From contig OX337232.1 of NCBI GenBank assembly GCA_946965045.2, forward strand, positions 2,852,001-2,916,000: a stretch of DNA of 64,000 nucleotides, given 5' to 3'. Made by a program: the position numbers and the translations under genes. Position 1 is the first letter of the stretch. Every line of letters starts with the position of its first letter. Origin of the DNA: Epithemia pelagica. Lineage: Eukaryota; Bacillariophyta; Bacillariophyceae; Surirellales; Surirellaceae. Below the pieces are notes generated by a model. It ran no database searches. It saw nothing but the letters and a program-made list of their open reading frames with translations, and was not told where the DNA came from. This document shows, piece by piece, positions 53,295-64,000 of this stretch.

Positions 53295-55262
53295 ATGACA
53301 TTGTCCTCCAAGACCTCTTCTTCTTCTGCTTCTGCTTCGTCGTCGTCGTCGACTCCGAAATCTCGCGTCCTGGTGGTGGGCGCCGGTCCTTCCGGCTTGT
53401 GTGCCGTCAAGGAGTTAAGGGAGGTGGGCATTGATGCCATGGCGGTCGATCCCCGGATCGAAATTGGTGGTGTCTTTTCGCCCAATTCCAATGTCACGTT
53501 TGAAAACTTGTACTTGACCACGTCCAACATGTTTATGGCTTATTCCGATTTTCCCCCGAGTGATACCGGCATCAAGTATTGGTCCAAGCAAGAATATTAC
53601 GATTACATGGTCGATTATGCCAAGCATTTTGATTTGTATCCCCACATTCAATTGCAAACGGCCGTTCACGAAGCTCACTTGGATGACGACAAAAAGTGGC
53701 AAGTCACCCTGACGCCCGTCACGACCGATGCCCACGGCAAGACGATTGACGTCTTGACCGACAAGGCCACGCAGCATGTGTTTGATTACTTGGTGGTGGC
53801 CACGGGTGCCAATCAAAAACCCTTGGTGCCGCCCATTTTTGGTGGCTTTACGGGTGAAATTATTCATTCGTCCGAATACCATTCCGGCAAGCAAGTGACG
53901 GGCAAACGAGTCTTGGTGGTGGGCACGGGCGAATCGGCGTCCGATGTCGCCCATTCGTCGGGCAAGGAAGCCAAGCATGTCACGGTGTGGGGTCGTCATT
54001 ATCCCAGCATGGCGCCGCGGTTCAATCGCGATTACATTTTTGACCACAATGTCGATGAATTGGAACATTTGCATCATCAAGAAAATTTGTTGCCCAACAA
54101 TGTCTTGGAAACCATGGCCACGTCCCGCATTGTCCGCAACTTGCCGTTGGGCGTGTGGTCGACGTGTTTGCACATGTTGCTGGAAGATGTGGCGCACCAA
54201 CATGGCGACCATTCGGCTCAAAAGGTGTTGCACGATTTGGACGTGACGAGTTATGTGGCCGATGTCTCGAGCAGTGATACCGCCACGGTGCCCACCAAAT
54301 CCATGATTATGGCCGTGGCCGCGGCACGGGGCGAAATTGACATTGCCGTGGCACCCCGCATTAGTTGTCAAGGCAATCAAATTACCTTTCATGAACCAAG
54401 TTATCATGGCAATGACTTTACCAAAACGAAGGACGATCTTACCATTGAGGTCGATGTCATTGTGGCCTGTACCGGATACGGTATGGATTGGAGTTGGTTG
54501 AATACACCGCAGGGGCATATTTTGCCGCGTCCCCGGACCTGGTTCAAGCATTGCTTTCCCCCGAACCTCGGCAACCACGTGGCCTTTTTGGGCTACGCCC
54601 GGCCTCATTCGGGGGGCATTCCGCAATGTTCGGAAATTTTGGCCCGGTACATTGCTCAATTGCGGATTGGGGCGAAACAATTGCCGGAGAATTATGCCGA
54701 AATTGCCTTGCAAGATGGCGGCTGCGAAAGTGAATGTTTTCACTTGTCGGCCAACAATTCCCTCGTGGTGGATTACTTGGCCTTTATGCTGTCCGTCGCA
54801 CGCTTGATTGGCTGTACGCCTCGCATGCCGACCAATCCGGTCCAAATTGTCAAGCATTGGACCTTTCCCTTGTGGCCCTGCTTTTTTCGCACCCAAGGTC
54901 CGGGCAAAAATGTCCAAGCCTGTGAAGCTGTCCTCAACAAGTTTGGTCCCTACGATGCCTTGGCACCCATGCCATTCTTGTTGATTGAAGTCGTTTTTAG
55001 TTTTTGCATGCCCGTCGTCAATGCCGTTTCCTATGTCATGAATTCCGTCTTGGACCTGGGCAAGAAAACAACGCTGCCCCGGGGATACAAGTGGCGCATG
55101 TCCAAATCCTACTTTTTGTATTCCGAATTGGGTGTCATTGGATGGGAAGATGTCAAGTTTGGGTTCGGACAAGTCGTGGCGGCCGGAATGGTCTTGCAAC
55201 ACATGGTGTGGGATGGCTTTTTCAAAAAATCCAAAACCGACAGTCATTTTGAACAAATTTAG
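53295..55262 (+). CDS. Flavin-containing monooxygenase
   Basis: A 655-aa class B flavoprotein monooxygenase, which uses FAD and NADPH to oxygenate soft nucleophiles such as N or S atoms. FAD-binding GAGPSG at residues 29-34, the FMO signature FxGxxxHxxxY as F185...H191...Y195, NADPH-binding GTGESA at 210-215, and an ATG motif at 169-171 are all present. The C-terminal region (about 560-585) has a hydrophobic stretch that may associate with membrane, as in many FMOs. The Ser-rich first 20 residues are variable; the ATG at 53295 has a CACCATG context, whereas the frame upstream (from 52968) lacks homology. The substrate cannot be told from sequence. Single exon, with a long antisense open frame that is a codon-bias shadow. 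Confidence 0.9.
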   Translation: MTLSSKTSSSSASASSSSSTPKSRVLVVGAGPSGLCAVKELREVGIDAMAVDPRIEIGGVFSPNSNVTFENLYLTTSNMFMAYSDFPPSDTGIKYWSKQEYYDYMVDYAKHFDLYPHIQLQTAVHEAHLDDDKKWQVTLTPVTTDAHGKTIDVLTDKATQHVFDYLVVATGANQKPLVPPIFGGFTGEIIHSSEYHSGKQVTGKRVLVVGTGESASDVAHSSGKEAKHVTVWGRHYPSMAPRFNRDYIFDHNVDELEHLHHQENLLPNNVLETMATSRIVRNLPLGVWSTCLHMLLEDVAHQHGDHSAQKVLHDLDVTSYVADVSSSDTATVPTKSMIMAVAAARGEIDIAVAPRISCQGNQITFHEPSYHGNDFTKTKDDLTIEVDVIVACTGYGMDWSWLNTPQGHILPRPRTWFKHCFPPNLGNHVAFLGYARPHSGGIPQCSEILARYIAQLRIGAKQLPENYAEIALQDGGCESECFHLSANNSLVVDYLAFMLSVARLIGCTPRMPTNPVQIVKHWTFPLWPCFFRTQGPGKNVQACEAVLNKFGPYDALAPMPFLLIEVVFSFCMPVVNAVSYVMNSVLDLGKKTTLPRGYKWRMSKSYFLYSELGVIGWEDVKFGFGQVVAAGMVLQHMVWDGFFKKSKTDSHFEQI

Positions 55263-57147
55263 ACGCCCCGGTCGTCGAACCACGGACAAGAGGAAGGACC
55301 AGAAGAGACGGGAGGATTCTACGGTCCATGTGGATGGAAAGCACAAACCCTTGAGTGCTGGCTGGGATTGGAGTGAATTGATGTGAAGCATTCTATTCTA
55401 TATGATGTATACGAGGAGGGGTCAGTAGTCTTATTTGTGTTTGGTAGTATTCCATGTGTTGGTAGTCCCACGTTTCATCACTTGCCACTATCTACTTATA
55501 GAGACTGTTGGAACGAGAACAACCATCACGGTCTCCCCCACATTGTCATTTGTGCTCGGATCGAGCGGATTGGAACACCATTGCGTGTCGACAACAACAG
55601 GAAGAATCCAGGATGTGTTTGTCGCCTCGGAGGGAGACCATGGTAGCTACCGAGGGTCATAGTTACTATGGATCGGAAGCTATTCATAACTTTCGGCAGA
55701 ATTTCGGTTGTCCCTAGCTAGAAGGGTGAAGGGTATACAACCCGATCAACAACCATTGTGGTGATTCTCCTTCCTTGATTCTTTTATTCTTTTACTGGTT
55801 ACCAGGAGGGGTCGCTCCTTATTCCGTGTGTTTGCTTTTCCCCTCTCTGGACCGAATTAGACTAGCTACGACCTATCGTCTATCGTATTGCTATTGGACC
55901 CACATATGTCCTTGTCATTTGTAATCTCATCTATATCCCCAACTAGTCTTTAGAGTACTTTGACACATGGATGCTACTTGCTTTGAGACTTGAGACATTG
56001 ATACGATCAACGGAGACCATGGTAGCTCGAATGGTCAAGGCACGATTTGCCCACCATTGTGGTCAAGCAAGGTACGAGTAGTTTCTATGTGAATGTCTCG
56101 GAAGCATCATAGCTCCTCTTGTTAGGTATCCGAATTTAGATGGATTGTGCTGCGTCTAAAACCCGAACAGCAATCATGGTGCCGACCCTCTTGTACATTC
56201 TTGCTGGTGTCAAGAAGCTACTTGGTCGGACGGATCGCGTAAGGCAGCGTCGACAGGAAGTTCCTACTGGTTGTTTGCGTATCGCCCATCCCCCCTCTTT
56301 TTTCACGATCATTCCTGTGGAAACAACTCACTTCCCAGTTTCGGGTTTCGTCACTCTCACTGGTTAGGGGTTAGGGTCACTGGACACAGTGTGATGAGTG
56401 AGGAGGGGTCGACCGAACTACCTAGAAAAAGTCATTCGTCATTACCCAAGTTGTCCACAAATCAAGCCATCTCCCTTATTCCCATTTCATCTCCTATCTA
56501 TCTAGAGGTTGGAGGTGTCACTTTAAGTGCGTCGGACAATGGATAATCGTGAGGTCACCAGTCCCAAATGCCCAAGGTCGGTCGACTCCAAAACAGCCCA
56601 TCCGCACAATTTCCAACCAACGGCTGGTGAGATGAAGGAAGAAATTGCCGCAAAATGTCTGCCGCACAGCACAATCGTCGACAATTAGTATGAGAGACAA
56701 CCCACAGGAGTGTCTGTTGCTCAACATAACAATTCAAAAGGTATTCTCGTACTCGTATTTTCTCTCTGCGTGGACTTGAGATTTGAGATGGGCTCTGTGT
56801 ACGGCCATAAATTGAATATTGTCCCCCATAAAATTTACTTAGGCCTTTGAGAAAGTGGTAGGTCGTAGTCATAGAGTAATAATAATACTCATACTATTGT
56901 AGGCGTAACCTTACGCACAGGACGCTTCCAAGATCAAACTTCTATGGATTCGCGATGCAATATACTCCCCAATATGAGTTTGGCATATTCCCCCAAAATT
57001 TCTCATTACGAGGAATGCTTGCGCGCTCGGCGTCCATACATGTGTGTCAGGTGTCAGGCCAATCCTTTAGCTCGCAAAACCAAATCGAGATTGCGTGCAC
57101 GTCAGCATTTTGCGTCACGTTTACGTCATATATCCGGGTAAAACAGC

Positions 57148-57181
57148 ATTTCCTGGATTGGTTCGAACAAATCCAGGAAAT
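57148..57181. repeat. 34-bp near-perfect palindrome
   Basis: Two 17-bp arms meet at GTTC|GAAC with a single mismatched pair; outer arms read ATTTCCTGGATT and AATCCAGGAAAT. It could be a dimeric transcription-factor site or cruciform. Confidence 0.85.
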
Positions 57182-57242
57182 TCATTAGGGATAGTGTTTT
57201 ACTTATGCTAGTGTAGAGGCCAGCCTACAGTTTCGAATATGT

Positions 57243-57278
57243 TGGGCGGGCGTTCGACATGATGGGCGGGCGTTCGAC
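57243..57278. repeat. 16-bp direct repeat, GC-box-like
   Basis: TGGGCGGGCGTTCGAC occurs at 57243-57258 and 57263-57278, four bases apart, about 15-50 bp upstream of a TATA-like CATAAAAGG. It may be a promoter element. Confidence 0.6.
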
Positions 57279-57896
57279 TCTAACGGTATTCTTGCATAAA
57301 AGGTCGCTTCCTTAGTACCCAATAGTTTTAGTATACAATTTTTCTAAGTGAAGAGTGGGGGAGGATGGGGGTCAGGATGGGGGACAGGTGCGGTCTTTTG
57401 GATTTGTTTTGCGAATGCGTAAGGACGGCGTTTAGGAAACCAAATCCGGCCGGCCCGCACGGATTGGTTTTGTTGAGCTAAAGGAATGGCCTCAATATGG
57501 CCTGATGATGTCAATACATGTGGAACAATACACTAGTCTGGCCCGATCTGTCCCCCAACGGTAATTCCAACCACCTTTGTTATTGGGGGTCTATATCATT
57601 CAGTACAAAACAGAAGGGCTTCGGCTTTTGTATCGGACGTTTGACAGATGGGCGCATGTCAACATTTCACCGACGGTGGCTTCAGATTTATGGTTGGGAG
57701 TTGGGACTCGTCTGTCTCAAATTCGGTTGTCAGAAAATTTTGAAATTAGGACCAAACGACGACGAAACCGAACGAGTCTGCTGAATCAAAAAGAAGGAGA
57801 GGAAAGCCTTGGACATTCCAAACTCTCTCTCATTCTTACTTTTTTCGCACGGCGTAATCACAAACAACAAAAACCACCCCAAGAAGAACGAACAAA

Positions 57897-60800
57897 ATGG
57901 GCTCCAATCTTCCTCCCGTGGAAGACGCCGACGACGGTTCTGTTGCGAGTAGCAACGGTTTTACAGAAGATGACTTCCATCAAGATGAAGATTCACGAGA
58001 CAAACAACCTGACTTGGCTCGGCGAGAAACCAAGGCGGTTTGTGGATTGCGCTTCCTGGTGTTTGGTGTCTTGATTTGCAGCATGACCACCGTCGCCGTC
58101 CTCGTGTTTCTTAGTCTTCGCGATGCCGAACAGGACGCCTTTGAAGAACAATTTCAAGAAGATGCCACCAAGGTCTTGGCCAGTTTGGGGTTGAGCTTGG
58201 ACTTGACACTGGGGGGTCTCGATGCCTTTGTTGTCAATATGATTGCCGAAGCCAAGGCGTCGAATCAACCCTGGCCCTTTGTAACGGTAAGTCAGTGCGT
58301 GTTCTTTCGAGAGGACTTGCCCGAATTCAATTGAGCGAGCAGAGAAGATGATCAAGCAGCTAAAGTCTAAACCGAAATCCAACCTTTTGTTTGTTCTTTC
58401 TCTCCATCGTTCTTGTACTGCCTCACACAGATTCCAGATTTTGCCGTTCGAGCCGAAAAAGTACGCAGTTTAACCAACGCACTGTACATTAACACGTATT
58501 CATATGTGGAAAAGGATCAACGAAGTGAATGGGAAGCCTACAGCGCGGAGAATGGGCCTGCCTGGGTCGAACAGACCTTGAATCTGCAATTCAAGGAGGG
58601 TCTCTTTACCGATGTCTTGGAAGCGGCCGGCGTTTCCTCCATTGACGATGTGGGAATGTTCAATGTCATTTGGGACTACGGGTGAGTGGTGAACAAAAGG
58701 CCTTCCAATCGGTTCAAACCAACGGGTTGGATCAAAAGAAGAACATGGAACGTCTCACCTTCATTTTGTTATATTTTGACGTTGTCGCCATGGCAGGGAA
58801 TATGACAAGAACGAAACCGAATGGGGTACAGTGGGAGTGGACCCTTCCGCACCAGGCCCGTTTATGCCCATGTGGCAAACCTCTCCCGTGATTTCGGCGG
58901 AACCAAGCTATAATTGGTACGTTGCATTGCTTTGTGGGACTAGCGCATCACTTGTTGTTCCCTTGTTCGTTCGGCAAAATCGCGAACCACTACACAAGCT
59001 GACTCGTTTTTGTCATATTACATAAGGAACTTGCTTTCGACTGCCTTCAACGAGACCATGGTGGCTGTATTGGAGACACACAAGGTTAGTTTGAGCGATG
59101 CCTACATGATTGCCTATCCTGATGATACAGAAATGCTGGAGGAGATTGAGTTTAACGCGGAATGGTTTGGTTCCTACATCACCACGGGAGAAGATCCTCG
59201 AGAACCGTAAGTTCCTAGATGTTCGTCCTGTTGTTCGCATGGACACACATACCTGTGCTCACTCTTGAAGCCCTGGACTTGCTTTCACGCTTTCCAATTC
59301 ACAGTATCAGTGATGTCTATTACCCCATTCTGGCCGACGGATCGTCTAGCATTCACGTCATGAAAGACAATGAGGACTATGATCCTTCGGAGCATGAGCT
59401 TGGTGGTTTCCTGGCTGCTCCCATCTACTGGCGTGATTTGATCAAAGGCATTCTTCCCGAAGGATCCAATGGTATTGTCGCAGTCTTTGAAAACCCTTGC
59501 AATCCAACTTTTACCTACCAGGTAAGGAGCTGATTGAGATTTGATCCTGGGAGTGATGCACTGGACATTACGGCAACTTATTCTGTCCGTCTTCTTATTT
59601 TGTGATTCTCCGCAGATCAATGGTCCGACCGTGGAGTATCTGGGCACAGGCGATTTCCATGAAACTCAATTCAATCACATGGAAATGAAATCGTCTGTCA
59701 GCGACTTGGACAAGTACTCGATTCGTGGTTCCGCATACACTGGAATCCCCGTCAATGAAGACGTTTGTCCCTTTACCATTCGAGTGTATCCCTCAACCAC
59801 CATGGAAGACGAGTACCTTACCTCGCAGCCCATTGTCATCACTTGTGTGGTCGTGCTCATCTTTGTGTGTACCTCCTTCTTTTTTGTCGCCTATGATGTC
59901 TGTGTCGAGAAGCGACAGCGACTTGTAATGAGCTCGGCGGTTCGGAGCAATGCGATTGTATCTTCGCTCTTCCCGTCCAATGTACGGGACAGGCTTATGG
60001 ACCAAGCACTGGAACAACAAACCAAGAGCAAGAAAACGCAGTCTAATGCATTTTTGACTCACACGGAAAATGACGATTATTCCGACAATGACAATAAGAA
60101 TAGTACACCCATTGCGGACCTGTTCCCCGAAGCGGTAAGTCGATCGAACAGTCGCTTGTACCATGTCATTGTTCCAGGGCTTGTCTTACACCTCCCTGTA
60201 CCGTCTTGGAATACAGACAATTCTCTTTGCCGACCTTGCAGGATTCACAGCTTGGGCGTCCAGTCGAGAACCTACCCAGGTGTTTACACTCTTGGAAACC
60301 ATTTATGGGGCCTTTGACAAGATTGCAACCCGTAGGGGTGTGTTCAAGGTTGAGACTGTGGGAGATTGCTATGTTGCGGTGGCCGGAGTTCCTGAGGTAC
60401 GAACAGGTTCGACCGCCTTTTGATCTTCAATAGCCAGTAGCGGTATTTCCGTCAAACTCACCGTTGTGTTTTTTTTTCACCCCAGGCACGAAAAAACCAC
60501 GCACCCATTATGGTCCGTTTTGCGGCAGAAATCCGACAAGTCATGAATGCACTGACAACGGAATTAGAGCTCACCTTGGGACCTGGAACGGGAGATTTAC
60601 AGCTGCGTAGTGGTCTGCATTCGGGTAGTGTCACTGCCGGTGTTTTACGTGGAGAAAAGAGTCGATTCCAATTGTTTGGGGATACGGTGAACACCGCCGC
60701 TCGAATGGAAAGGTACGAGGAGAGAAATGAATCCTGATTGTTTTGATACGTAACGAAGTTGAAAGCATCTCATCTTTGTCATGAATGCCTTGGATGTAAC

Positions 60801-62294
60801 TGTAACAGCAACGGGATTCCAAACCGAATCCACATTTCACAGAAAACCGCCGATTTGCTGATTGCGGGAGGCAAAGGAGAATGGCTGACGCAACGAGAAG
60901 ATTTGGTTGCGGCCAAGGGTAAGGGGATGATGCAAACATACTGGGTAGAACCCAAGGGACGTTACTGCCAAAGTGGATTCTCGGGAACCGACTCGACGGA
61001 TCGCAGCGGAGAGGAAATTGTCATGGGCCATCACGAACGACCACCTACTACCATTACCGGTCCACAAAGCGATGAGTTGGCCACCGCGGAAACCAACCGC
61101 CTCATTGACTGGACCGTATCTGTCTTTGAAGGTTTGTTCCGCAAACTCTGCGCGCATCGTCAATCGCTGGAAGCTGCCAATATTCGACGACCATCCATTA
61201 CTGGTCGACGACCATCCAGTACTGGTCTCCCCACACGAAGCAAGTGTCGGAGAAATTTGGTTGTGGAGGGCACTCCTCGCGAAGAAGTGGTGGAGTCGAT
61301 TGATCTTCCTGCCTTTAAAAAATTGGAGGCTGTCGACCCGGACACGATTGAACTTCCCGAGGTGGTTGTGACGCAACTTCGCGGTTTTGTATCCACCATT
61401 GCACAATTGTACCGGCCCAATGCTTTTCACAACTTTGCTCATGCCTGTCATGTAACCATGTCTACCAAGAAGCTTTTACAACGCATCACTACTCTGAGCA
61501 ACACCTTGTCGCAGCAAGAAGTATATTTTCATTCGTTTGGATTGGCCAGCGACCCGCTTACTGAAGTGGCCATGATCTTTTCTGCCTTGATTCATGACGT
61601 TGATCATCCTGGTGTGTCCAATGGACAACTGGTTCTGGAACAGGACGACATGGCGGTTCGTTTCAAGGACAAGAGTGTTGCCGAACAGAACTCTATTGAA
61701 GTGGCTTGGGCACTGCTCATGAGTGAGAACTATTCGGACCTTTGTGACTTTTTGTTTTCCTCACGTGCCGAATCGAATCAGTTCCGCCAACTGGTTGTCA
61801 ATGGTGTCATGGCCACGGATATCTTTGATCCAGACTTGAAGGCCATGCGTGATAAGCGTTGGTTGCTGGCCTTTTCCGAGTCGGCACAGAGTGACGATCC
61901 CGATGCCCTCAACCGCAAGGCCACCATTGTCTTGGAGCATCTTATTCAGGCTTCTGATGTCAGTCACACCATGCAACATTGGACTATTTACCAGAAATGG
62001 AACACCAATCTATTCAATGAAATGTACGGTGCCTACAAGGAAGGTCGCGTCAAGAAGGATCCGTGTGAGGGGTGGTACGAAGGCGAACTGTGGTTCTTTG
62101 ACAACTATGTGATTCCGTTGGTACGAAAACTTCGGGATTGTCAAGTGTTTGGTGCGTATTGTCAGGAAATGTTGGATTGCGCCTACGAAAATCGCTTGGA
62201 ATGGGAAAACAAGGGACGAGCCATTACGGAGGAGATGAAGGAACTATTTGAAGCCTCCACGGGGGTAGGAAAGCCCTCCACGGCTCACCTATAA
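57897..62294 (+). CDS. Membrane class III nucleotide cyclase fused to a cyclic-nucleotide phosphodiesterase
   Basis: Nine exons: 57897-58286, 58431-58681, 58797-58916, 59027-59206, 59305-59521, 59616-60134, 60217-60396, 60486-60712, 60809-62294, giving 1189 aa with every junction in frame. Topology: cytosolic N-terminus, TM1 at about 51-74, a large extracellular region, TM2 at about 458-480, cyclase domain at about 560-725, then the phosphodiesterase. The cyclase keeps both metal Asp (FADLAGF, VGD), purine-determining Glu in KVETVGD as in guanylate cyclases, and DTVNTAARM; at the second purine position it has Gln (RFQLFGD) instead of Cys or Asp. The PDE has HNFAHACH (about 900), HDVDHPGVSN (about 957) and the metal Asp in ASDVSHT. 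It would make and destroy a cyclic nucleotide in one receptor-like chain. GTP as substrate is likely but not certain. Confidence 0.9.
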
Positions 62295-63615
62295 AGAGAT
62301 TTGAAATGGAAAAGCTAGTAGAGATTCAACGCAACGGTCCACCTTGTGAACTATTTTTGGGGAAGTTAGTGTAAGGGCAATTGGGAAATGGAAATGTAAA
62401 AAGTGCAGTTTATAACAAAAACACTCGACAAGCGTGTACTTTATGACACTTGTCTTGGCTTTAGTCTTGTTTGACGCTGCGTTGCCGCACATCCAAGTCG
62501 ACTTTTGGTCCCTCTCTGAGATATGGTGCACTCTCCAGGAAACAGTGATGCATCTCCACGATCTTTCGTAACTACGGTAGTACATGTAGTCTCTCAAACC
62601 AATGATCTGGACTACGGTAGAATCAAGTGATACATACTAGGAGTACTTGCTACTAGGTAGAGGAATTCTATCCGAGTATTGAGCTTTGTGAAAAAAGGAA
62701 CGCCCCATAGAGGTTGGTCCCGCGAGCTCAAATCGATGCGGGTAGGATACCCGCGCACTCCAGCCTTTGCGGTTCCAAGTACCCGCGTGTTCCGCAGTTC
62801 CGCACCACTATGGGATTTTATGTACTCTGCACAAATTTGACGTCCGGGCGGTCACACCTCGAAAGCACCAAATCGGTGCACCCCGTCTTTACTGTGCGTA
62901 GGTGCGAATAGCGCGGATCGGACCCGCCAGTCTCTTTCGTTGCGGTTCCAGGGATCAGCACCGCGGATCCCCGATCCGCAGCACCGCGGTGCAGGTCCAA
63001 CCTCTAACGCCCCAGCAACGTGCAGGTAGAAAGTCATATCAAGTGATATACTCTTCTCTAGCTAGCAAGAAAGGCGACTGATATTAAGCGAATTTTGGGC
63101 GAGTAGCTAACCCATGAGGGACGCGTAGCTTAGAGCTCACTATTTCAGTTTTTCACCTAGACACACGATCGTAATTTGGTTTATCAGACCCACTGCAATA
63201 ACTAATGAGATGCTATACCCACCATGGCCTGGGAAGGTCGCGAAATATCTAGATCATTCGCTTGGAAGAATGACTGCCCAAGGTTGGACACCTGTACTCC
63301 CGTTCATCTCAATAATATCTCGCCTGCAACGGGGCTCGAGATGGATGAATGTGGTGTGTGGTCCGCGTATGCGCACACACCGGGCAATGGCGGACGCGCC
63401 GAACATCCTGCCGTTGAGGATGCAGCTATACGGACATGTTCATTACTTAAATGACGTGCGCCGTCCTAGCACACCATGCAAGCTCTCCAACTCCGATTCT
63501 ACCGCTCGCTCGCAAGTAGAACTGAGACCATGACGTGAAAATTCCCCAAAGAAGAAAACCTCACTTCGCTGGAAAGTCTGAACGAGTCCGAAAAAGAAAG
63601 AGAATCCTCGCAACC
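62295..63615. other. Intergenic with a hAT-like MITE
   Basis: No gene apart from the transposable element listed separately. The stretch 63015-63615 precedes a copia-like gag and may contain its 5' LTR and leader, but the partner LTR lies outside the window so no boundary can be set. Confidence 0.45.
62708..63006. mobile_element. Non-autonomous hAT-like element (MITE), 299 bp
   Basis: Perfect 10-bp terminal inverted repeats, TAGAGGTTGG and CCAACCTCTA, are flanked by an 8-bp direct repeat ACGCCCCA (62700-62707 and 63007-63014). Eight-bp duplications and termini of the type YARNG (here TAGAG) are hallmarks of the hAT superfamily. It has no transposase. The interior is GC-rich with small hairpins: GCGGGTA/TACCCGC (62738-62754), GCGGATC/GATCCGC (62963-62979) and the palindrome GCACCGCGGTGC (62981-62992). 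Confidence 0.8.
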
Positions 63616-64000
63616 ATGGCAGCCGCCAATCCTATGCAACTGCTCAACGTCTACATGGACGTTGTATTGCAGATTACCGATCCAGCAGTTCGTACTGCAA
63701 TCAACGGGCAAGGTCTAACCTCCGTCTATGATTTTGAGGCGCTTAGCGAAGCAGATGTCGCTGAAATTTGTACCAATGCCCGTAAACCGGGTGGCCTCAT
63801 CCCGAACCCAGATCCAGCTGGTGTGCCAGCAATGATTTCTAATCCAGGAGTGCTCATTGGACACCTGGTCGAGAAGAAACTGAAGATGCTTCGTTATTAT
63901 ATCGTGCATATCGGGAAAATAAACCGCACCTTCGCTGCGGTTCCACCAACGATGAATGACCTGAATCTGCTCTATCGATTCAAGGAAGCTGAAGACGAAT
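63616..64000 (+). CDS. Copia-like gag, N-terminal part (runs off the window)
   Basis: Open from ATG 63616 (context CAACCATGG) to the right edge, 128 codons and no stop. The sequence (YDFEALSEADVAEIC, RKPGGLIPNPDP, NPGVLIGHLVEKKLKML) resembles, from memory, the N-terminal gag region of diatom Ty1/copia-like elements. It is unlike the gag at 38787, so it is a different lineage. Zinc knuckle, pol and LTRs would lie beyond the window, so completeness cannot be judged. The upstream 600 bp may contain its LTR. Confidence 0.65.
   Translation, partial: MAAANPMQLLNVYMDVVLQITDPAVRTAINGQGLTSVYDFEALSEADVAEICTNARKPGGLIPNPDPAGVPAMISNPGVLIGHLVEKKLKMLRYYIVHIGKINRTFAAVPPTMNDLNLLYRFKEAEDE

Larger units (their letters stand above)
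55263..57896. other. Intergenic upstream of the cyclase-phosphodiesterase gene
   Basis: 2.6 kb without a recognisable gene. Features of note are the palindrome at 57148-57181, the direct repeat at 57243-57278, and a TATA-like CATAAAAGG at about 57294-57302. A TTAGGGGTTAGGG run at 56364-56376 is telomere-like but only two units long. Confidence 0.45.

Noticed and set aside
53415-55391. A 658-codon open frame antisense to the monooxygenase
   Set aside because: It mirrors the codon usage of the sense gene (few stops opposite GC-rich third positions), has no domain, and the sense strand has clear FAD/NADPH motifs.
56364-56376. Telomere-like TTAGGG sequence
   Set aside because: Only two imperfect units; likely chance rather than an interstitial telomere.
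56503-56512. TAGAGGTTGG identical to the MITE terminus
   Set aside because: No matching right terminus or 8-bp duplication found nearby; a 10-mer recurrence is plausible by chance.

Overview
The window looks like nuclear DNA from a diatom, probably a raphid pennate, though the species is inference. The main reasons are: several proteins start with a signal peptide followed by an 'A^F' (ASAFAP-type) cleavage motif, as in diatom bipartite plastid presequences; there is a cyclic-nucleotide cyclase fused to a phosphodiesterase; there is a Ty1/copia element and the start of a second copia-like gag; introns are short (84-145 nt) with GTAAGT/GTACGT donors; and 5S rRNA genes are dispersed singly rather than in an array.

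Layout. 0-4.1 kb: a coiled-coil protein and a spastin/VPS4-clade AAA ATPase. 4.5-28.2 kb: three single 5S rRNA genes (alternating strand, about 11.8 kb apart) bracket four large repetitive proteins, called here P1 (5230-10599), P2 (12584-15662), P3 (17009-22755) and P4 (24020-27817), with a dolichol-phosphate mannosyltransferase (DPM1) between P1 and P2. 28.4-35.2 kb: a PH-domain protein, a secreted Asp/Tyr/Gly-rich protein and a small two-exon protein. 37.9-45.9 kb: a vacuolar-sorting-receptor-like gene whose second exon is split by a complete 6.4-kb copia element with two apparently identical 237-bp LTRs and an ATTGG target duplication. 45-51.8 kb: the last exon of that gene and its 3' flank are repeated in inverted orientation, where the exon carries two nonsense codons. 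The inverted arms enclose P5 (46735-50127), another repetitive protein with a plastid-type presequence. 53.3-55.3 kb: a flavin-containing monooxygenase. 57.9-62.3 kb: a nine-exon membrane cyclase-phosphodiesterase. 62.7-63.0 kb: a 299-bp non-autonomous hAT-like element. 63.6 kb to the edge: the N-terminus of a second copia-like gag.

The most interesting content is the P1-P5 group. All five begin with a signal peptide ending in A^F or A^W, are mostly low-complexity and probably disordered, and carry short tryptophan motifs at intervals: LAxEWxxxN (P1, P4), LPxQWAALR (P2, P3, one weak copy in P5) and a longer RWGxxE motif (P1, P2). P2 and P3 add three and four tandem copies of a CaMKII-association/SnoaL-like domain, built from exact 384-nt exon units with phase-1 introns. 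This 'stickers, spacers and oligomerising domain' design suggests a clustered family of plastid scaffold or condensate proteins. That function is an inference, not something the sequence proves.
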